A DNA stretch of 26,054 bases from Gemmatimonadota bacterium (GTDB lineage: Bacteria > Latescibacterota > UBA2968 > UBA8231): the NCBI GenBank assembly GCA_028875335.1, contig JAPPEF010000007.1:1-26054 (forward strand). The letters run 5' to 3'. Position 1 is the stretch's first letter; each line of letters starts with the position of its first letter. This document shows positions 22,337-26,054 of this stretch, one piece after another. The notes below the pieces were generated by a model. The model was not told the DNA's origin and ran no database searches. It worked only from the letters and a program-made list of their open reading frames with translations. A program made the translations under genes and the position numbers.

Positions 22337-24018
22337 AGCTCCGCACTCCGTCCTTTGGCGGGGAAGAGGCCGGTCGGACGCGACTGCAAGAAGACGATAA
22401 TCAAGCCCAACAGGATGACCTTGCCGTACACGGCTTCAAAGAGCGGTTCGAGCATCTTGTTGAAAATGCCGATCCCCAGCCCGGCGCTGATCGTGCCTAG
22501 CAGCTTGCCGACCCCGCCGGTGACGACCACGAGGAACGAATCGACGATGTAGGTCTGGCCCATGTTGGGCACGACGTTCCCGATCAGCGTCATCGCCCAA
22601 CCGGCGACCCCGGCAATCCCCGTGCCCAAAGCAAAGGCCATGGAGTCAATGCGCCGCACCGGCACTCCGACGCAGGAGCTCATCGCCCGATTTTGGGTCG
22701 TGGCCCGCAGCTTGAGCCCAAAGCGCGTGCGAAAGAAAAGCGCCAACAGCATCCCGACGATCGCCGCGGCCAGCGCCATGATGAACATGCGGTTATAGGG
22801 CAACACCACCTGGGGAGCCATTTCCCAGCCGCCGCTCAAAAGCTGCGGCAACTTCACTGCCGTCAAATCGCCAAAGATGCTGCGCGCCGCCTGAATCAGC
22901 ACCAGACTGATGCCCCAAGTGGCCAGCAGACTTTCGAGGGGTCGGCTGTATAGCCGGCATATAATCGACGCCTCCAACAGGAACCCGACGCCACCAGCGA
23001 CTAGGAAGGCAAGCGGAAAGGAGATGGCGAAAAACAGATCGCCGTACTCCGGCGGCAGCACGGCCAAACACAGGTTTTGCACCACGAACGTGGTGTAGGC
23101 ACCGATCATCATAAACTCGCCGTGCGCCATGTTAATCACCCCCATCTGGCCGTAGATAATCGCCAACCCCAGCGACATCAACACCAGAATAGACCCCAGA
23201 CTCAGACCGATAAAAATCGTCTGCACCGCCTGCATGAAGGAACTAAAGCGCCGCAAGCTAGTCAGGGCCGCAGCCGCCCGCTCCCGGACCTGAGCATCCG
23301 GTTCGGCAAAGGCCCCAGACTCGTCTGTACTCAAAAGTCCTTCTAGCACAGGTATGGCCAACGGACTGCGCAGTTCCCCCAGCGCAACCACCGCCTGCAA
23401 GCGCACCTCTGCCTCCGCGTCGGCCAATTGCAGCTTGGCCAACGACACGCGCTTCAACCGCAGTATTGACCCATCCGTCTCTTCCTCGATGGAGCGGCGC
23501 AGCGCCGGGATGGCGGCTGCGTTTCCTTTATTGCCGATATTTTCAGCGGCGATCCGCCGTTTGTCGGCGTCCGGATGGAAGAGTTCCATCTGCAGCAAAT
23601 AGGGCTGGATCAGCGCCCGGATCTTCCGATTGGTCTCGACCTCCTCTAGGTCGTAGAGCGAGACCTTGACCGGCGCACCGTCCTCGCCGAGGATAGGCAC
23701 GCGCTCGGGATAGGCCGTAAAGAGCGGTACTATCGAATCGCCGTACTCGTCCATTTCCTCGTCGCCAATGAGCACCAAGCCGCTCTGCACTTCGCGCTCG
23801 CTCCAGCGATAGACCTCCCCGCTGAACAGCCCCTGCATCAATGCGTAATGGGTCTGGTCGTAGCGCGCGGCCAAGTCGATTACGGCCTGTTGGATCTCCG
23901 CGTCATCGCCGCTGGGTAGCCGCGCAAACTGCTCCTCGCCCCACGTGTCGGCTCCAGCCGCTCCAGCCGCTAAAACCCACACCGCCAGTATTTTTAGAAC
24001 CCGTTGTCCCATTGGCAA
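22333..24018 (-). CDS. urtB: Urea ABC transporter permease UrtB
   Basis: 561 aa. A signal-like hydrophobic N-terminus (residues 8-22) leads into a periplasmic domain with HEAT-like helical repeats at about 150-255, as usual for UrtB. The LivH-like permease follows from about 262 (GLSLGSILVLMSLGLAIIYGQ, then MGVINMAHGEFMMIGAYT). TTG 24018 has GGAG seven bases upstream; an ATG at 24012 is also in frame but at a 13-base spacing, so the TTG is slightly favoured. A strong stem-loop lies between this gene and the barrel gene. Confidence 0.94.
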   Translation of the reverse strand: MPMGQRVLKILAVWVLAAGAAGADTWGEEQFARLPSGDDAEIQQAVIDLAARYDQTHYALMQGLFSGEVYRWSEREVQSGLVLIGDEEMDEYGDSIVPLFTAYPERVPILGEDGAPVKVSLYDLEEVETNRKIRALIQPYLLQMELFHPDADKRRIAAENIGNKGNAAAIPALRRSIEEETDGSILRLKRVSLAKLQLADAEAEVRLQAVVALGELRSPLAIPVLEGLLSTDESGAFAEPDAQVRERAAAALTSLRRFSSFMQAVQTIFIGLSLGSILVLMSLGLAIIYGQMGVINMAHGEFMMIGAYTTFVVQNLCLAVLPPEYGDLFFAISFPLAFLVAGGVGFLLEASIICRLYSRPLESLLATWGISLVLIQAARSIFGDLTAVKLPQLLSGGWEMAPQVVLPYNRMFIMALAAAIVGMLLALFFRTRFGLKLRATTQNRAMSSCVGVPVRRIDSMAFALGTGIAGVAGWAMTLIGNVVPNMGQTYIVDSFLVVVTGGVGKLLGTISAGLGIGIFNKMLEPLFEAVYGKVILLGLIIVFLQSRPTGLFPAKGRSAEL

Positions 24019-24043
24019 AATTGAACTCCGCCCCGTGAAAAAC

Positions 24044-24124
24044 GGAGCGGAGACGGCCTGTTACCTTTTACCTTTACCTTTTACCGTACCAATCGCTAAA
24101 CTGCTAAGCGGCCGTCTCCGCTCC
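24044..24124 (-). terminator. Stem-loop with T-run between the barrel gene and urtB
   Basis: Perfect 15-base arms GGAGCGGAGACGGCC at 24044-24058 and its complement at 24110-24124 enclose a 51-base loop carrying ACCTTTT-type tandem repeats. Read in the operon direction, the 3' arm is followed by GTTTTTC. This could terminate a share of transcripts after urtA and the barrel gene or protect their 3' ends, giving less urtBCDE and urease mRNA. The long loop makes terminator strength uncertain. Confidence 0.55.
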
Positions 24125-24130
24125 ACCCAC

Positions 24131-25030
24131 CTAAAATGTCAGCAGCGACTCCAGCGCAATTTGCGTCACCGCGTCGGCATCGCCTACCGTAAGCATCTTC
24201 ACCTCAGCCACCAGACCCCAGTTGTCCGAAACGGCGAAACTCGGAGCGATGGTTATCTCACTCGTTTCGTCGTCCTCGCCGCCACCAACCGGAGTCCACG
24301 CAATAGCCGAGTACCGGGCTGTTACGCCGACCTGATCGCTCAGGCCGTAATTGACCATCCCGAGATACCCCAACCCCGACTCATACGCCCCCCAATCGCT
24401 CATTGAATTCACCTCGGCAGCGACCGTCAACGGCCCCGTCTCCAACATGCCCCAAACGTTGATCAAGGTCTGCTCGTCTTCCCTGGCCAACGCAGCTTTG
24501 GCCGTCATCCCTTCGACGGGCATCAGAGCAACCTGAGCCTCAAACCCCACGTCGCTCTCATCTCCCGAGACATCGGTCTCTGCGCCATCCCACACGCTGG
24601 AGACAACAGCCCCGTACAGACCAAACATATCCGTGCCGTAGGAGGCCGAGACCCCATTCTGATAGCCGCCATAGACTAGCGTAGCCGAGTACGAATACTG
24701 ATACATACCTGTGGGTTCGGCTGCTTCGAAGCCGGTGCAGCTGAGAAACTTGCCCACAGTGAGCGCCAAGCCCTCGCCGGTGTCGTACGTGATAAAGGCC
24801 TGCTCTAGCTCGACCGGAGCGGTAGGCCCCAAGGCATTGACATCCGCCCGCGCGGAGATCCCTTCCCCGAGATCCGTCGAGGCATCCAACTCGAACTGGT
24901 CCAGCGACATGCTCGCGTCCCCATCGTCGCTGAACAAGCTCATATCGACAAACCCGGAGAATTTGACCTCGGCGGATACCGTCTGGGTGGCAAAAATTGC
25001 CAGTGCAAATGCTGCAACTTTCTTGTTCAT
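24131..25030 (-). CDS. Outer-membrane beta-barrel (porin-like) protein within the urt operon
   Basis: 299 aa from ATG 25030, with AAGGA nine bases upstream. A signal peptide is clear (MNKKVAAFALAIFATQTVSA, cleavage before EVKF). The mature part alternates short amphipathic strands with Gly/Asp-rich turns (VKFSGFVDMSLFSDDGD, SASYGTDMFGLYGAVVSSV, VGVTARYSAIAWTPVGGG) and ends in Phe (ALESLLTF), as outer-membrane barrels do. The N-terminal SGFVD and AFITYDTGEGLALTVGKFLS resemble porin-type barrels used for small solutes. Placed between urtA and urtB, it is likely the outer-membrane passage for urea or amides; this is inference from position. Confidence 0.8.
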   Translation of the reverse strand: MNKKVAAFALAIFATQTVSAEVKFSGFVDMSLFSDDGDASMSLDQFELDASTDLGEGISARADVNALGPTAPVELEQAFITYDTGEGLALTVGKFLSCTGFEAAEPTGMYQYSYSATLVYGGYQNGVSASYGTDMFGLYGAVVSSVWDGAETDVSGDESDVGFEAQVALMPVEGMTAKAALAREDEQTLINVWGMLETGPLTVAAEVNSMSDWGAYESGLGYLGMVNYGLSDQVGVTARYSAIAWTPVGGGEDDETSEITIAPSFAVSDNWGLVAEVKMLTVGDADAVTQIALESLLTF

Positions 25031-25043
25031 CTGTTTGTGTCCT

Positions 25044-25075
25044 TCTGCGCTAGTCTGCGCTAGGTTCTGCGCTAG
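25044..25075 (-). repeat. Three copies of a 10-bp motif upstream of the barrel gene
   Basis: TCTGCGCTAG occurs at 25044-25053, 25054-25063 and 25066-25075. On the coding strand this is CTAGCGCAGA three times in the 53-bp gap between urtA and the barrel gene, just before its ribosome-binding site. It could be a protein site or slippage product. A related word, GCTAGGTTCTGC, recurs at 5514-5525. Confidence 0.6.
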
Positions 25076-25083
25076 GTGGAGTA

Positions 25084-26054
25084 TTACTCTAGGGTATAAG
25101 TGCCCATGTAATTGACGTGGTCGCAGTCCTTGTCGGCGCTGGTGATATCGTCCCACGGATCGGGGGCGACGAGGCCATCCGATTCATAGACTATTTTGAA
25201 CTGGCCGTTCTTTTTGATCTCGCCGATATAGACGGGCTTGTGCAGATGGTGATTGCGCTCGTCCATCATCACTTGGCCGCCCGGCGAGTCAAATGCCAGC
25301 CCGTAGAGCGCCGGCCGCACCTTTTCCACGTCGAAGGAACCAGCCTTTTCAACCGCACCCTTCCACAGATAGACCCCGGTATAGGCCCAGAGAATCGGAT
25401 CGTCGGTGACGCGCTTTAGGCCGCCGGGCAAGCCATTGGCCTCGCAGTACTTCTTGAAGCTCTTGACGAAATCCCGGTTTTCCTTGGTGGCGACGGACTG
25501 GAAGTAATTCCAAGCCGCTAGATGGCCAACCAGGAACTCCGTATCCATCGCCCGCAGTTCGTCTTCGGCCACTGAAAAGGCCATAATCGGGCACATCGCC
25601 GAAGTCAGCCCCTGATTGGCGAATTCCTTGTAGAAAGGCACGTTGGAATCGCCGTTGATCGTGCTCAAGACCGCGGCTTTACCATCGGCGGCGAAACTCT
25701 TGATCTTCTGCACGATGGTCTGGTAATCCTGATGGTGGAAGGGCGTGTACTCCTCCATGATATTCTCCTCGGGCACTCCTTGGTCGAGGAGATAGGCACG
25801 CAGGATTTTATTGGCCGTGCGCGGAAATACGTAGTCCGTGCCGAGCAGATAGAATTTCTCGTACCCGCCGCCTTCTTCGCTCATCAGATACTGGGCGGCT
25901 GGAATCAACTGCTGGTTAGGAGTAGCCCCTGTATAGATGATATTGCGCGAACACTCCTCGCCCTCGTACTGGACCGGATAGAACAGCAGCCCGCTGTTCT
26001 CTTCAAAAACCGGCAACACCGACTTGCGCGATACCGAGGTCCAGCATCCGAAAA
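25084..26054 (-). CDS. urtA: Urea ABC transporter substrate-binding protein UrtA (5' end outside window)
   Basis: The frame is open to the window edge (first full codon at 26052, reading FGCWTSVSRKSVLPVFE), so the N-terminus and signal peptide are missing. UrtA is the periplasmic urea receptor of the Leu/Ile/Val-binding type. Family stretches: LLFYPVQYEGEECSRNIIYTGATPNQQ, FYLLGTDYVFPRTANKILRA, EYTPFHHQDYQTIVQKI, and the C-terminal GQVMMDERNHHLHKPVYIGEI. As first gene of the operon its product is usually the most abundant, which fits the hairpin placed after the next gene. Confidence 0.96.
   Translation of the reverse strand, partial: FGCWTSVSRKSVLPVFEENSGLLFYPVQYEGEECSRNIIYTGATPNQQLIPAAQYLMSEEGGGYEKFYLLGTDYVFPRTANKILRAYLLDQGVPEENIMEEYTPFHHQDYQTIVQKIKSFAADGKAAVLSTINGDSNVPFYKEFANQGLTSAMCPIMAFSVAEDELRAMDTEFLVGHLAAWNYFQSVATKENRDFVKSFKKYCEANGLPGGLKRVTDDPILWAYTGVYLWKGAVEKAGSFDVEKVRPALYGLAFDSPGGQVMMDERNHHLHKPVYIGEIKKNGQFKIVYESDGLVAPDPWDDITSADKDCDHVNYMGTYTLE

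Overview
The window looks like a chromosomal segment of a Gram-negative bacterium with moderately high GC. The evidence for an outer membrane is a signal-peptide beta-barrel gene ending in Phe. Coding is dense, with many GTGA/ATGA stop-start overlaps. I cannot name a phylum from the sequence. The gene set (Urt urea transporter plus urease, a stand-alone AICAR transformylase, a UVR-motif protein, PPK1) would fit an uncultured environmental lineage, but that is inference.

Layout. 1-9528 is housekeeping: the 3' part of polyphosphate kinase (ppk1), a GlmU-like nucleotidyltransferase/left-handed beta-helix protein, an acetamidase/formamidase, a translationally coupled pair of unrecognised proteins, an AT-rich divergent intergenic region with a terminator, a UVR-motif protein, dapB and dapA (minus strand), and a single-domain AICAR formyltransferase. 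9573-15654 is accessory: a split OLD-like AAA ATPase + DUF4276 (TOPRIM-like) pair that resembles AbiL-type phage defence, a DUF433 antitoxin with only a 30-residue stump of its toxin, a HigBA-type pair with a palindrome inside its promoter, a VapBC pair whose toxin is frameshifted, several coupled very small genes, a nucleotidyltransferase-like remnant, and a two-TM pentapeptide-repeat protein. 15670-26054 is one long minus-strand nitrogen locus, read right to left: urtA (cut by the window edge), an outer-membrane barrel, urtB, urtC, urtD, urtE, fused ureAB, ureC, ureF, ureG.

How it fits together. UrtABCDE would import urea, the barrel could provide outer-membrane passage, UreAB/UreC hydrolyse urea, and UreF/UreG help load nickel. 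UreD/UreH and UreE are not in the window. The acetamidase/formamidase also releases ammonia from small amides.

The most notable structural signal is a 52-bp degenerate copy of the 3' end of ureG (11814-11865 versus 15670-15721, same orientation). It brackets about 3.9 kb that holds HigBA, the broken VapBC, the small genes and the pentapeptide protein. This looks like a mobile segment inserted at the 3' end of ureG, leaving the original tail displaced. No recombinase is visible inside it. Other second-look items are the stem-loop between the barrel gene and urtB, dispersed palindromic repeats between urease/transport genes, and the toxin-antitoxin remnants.
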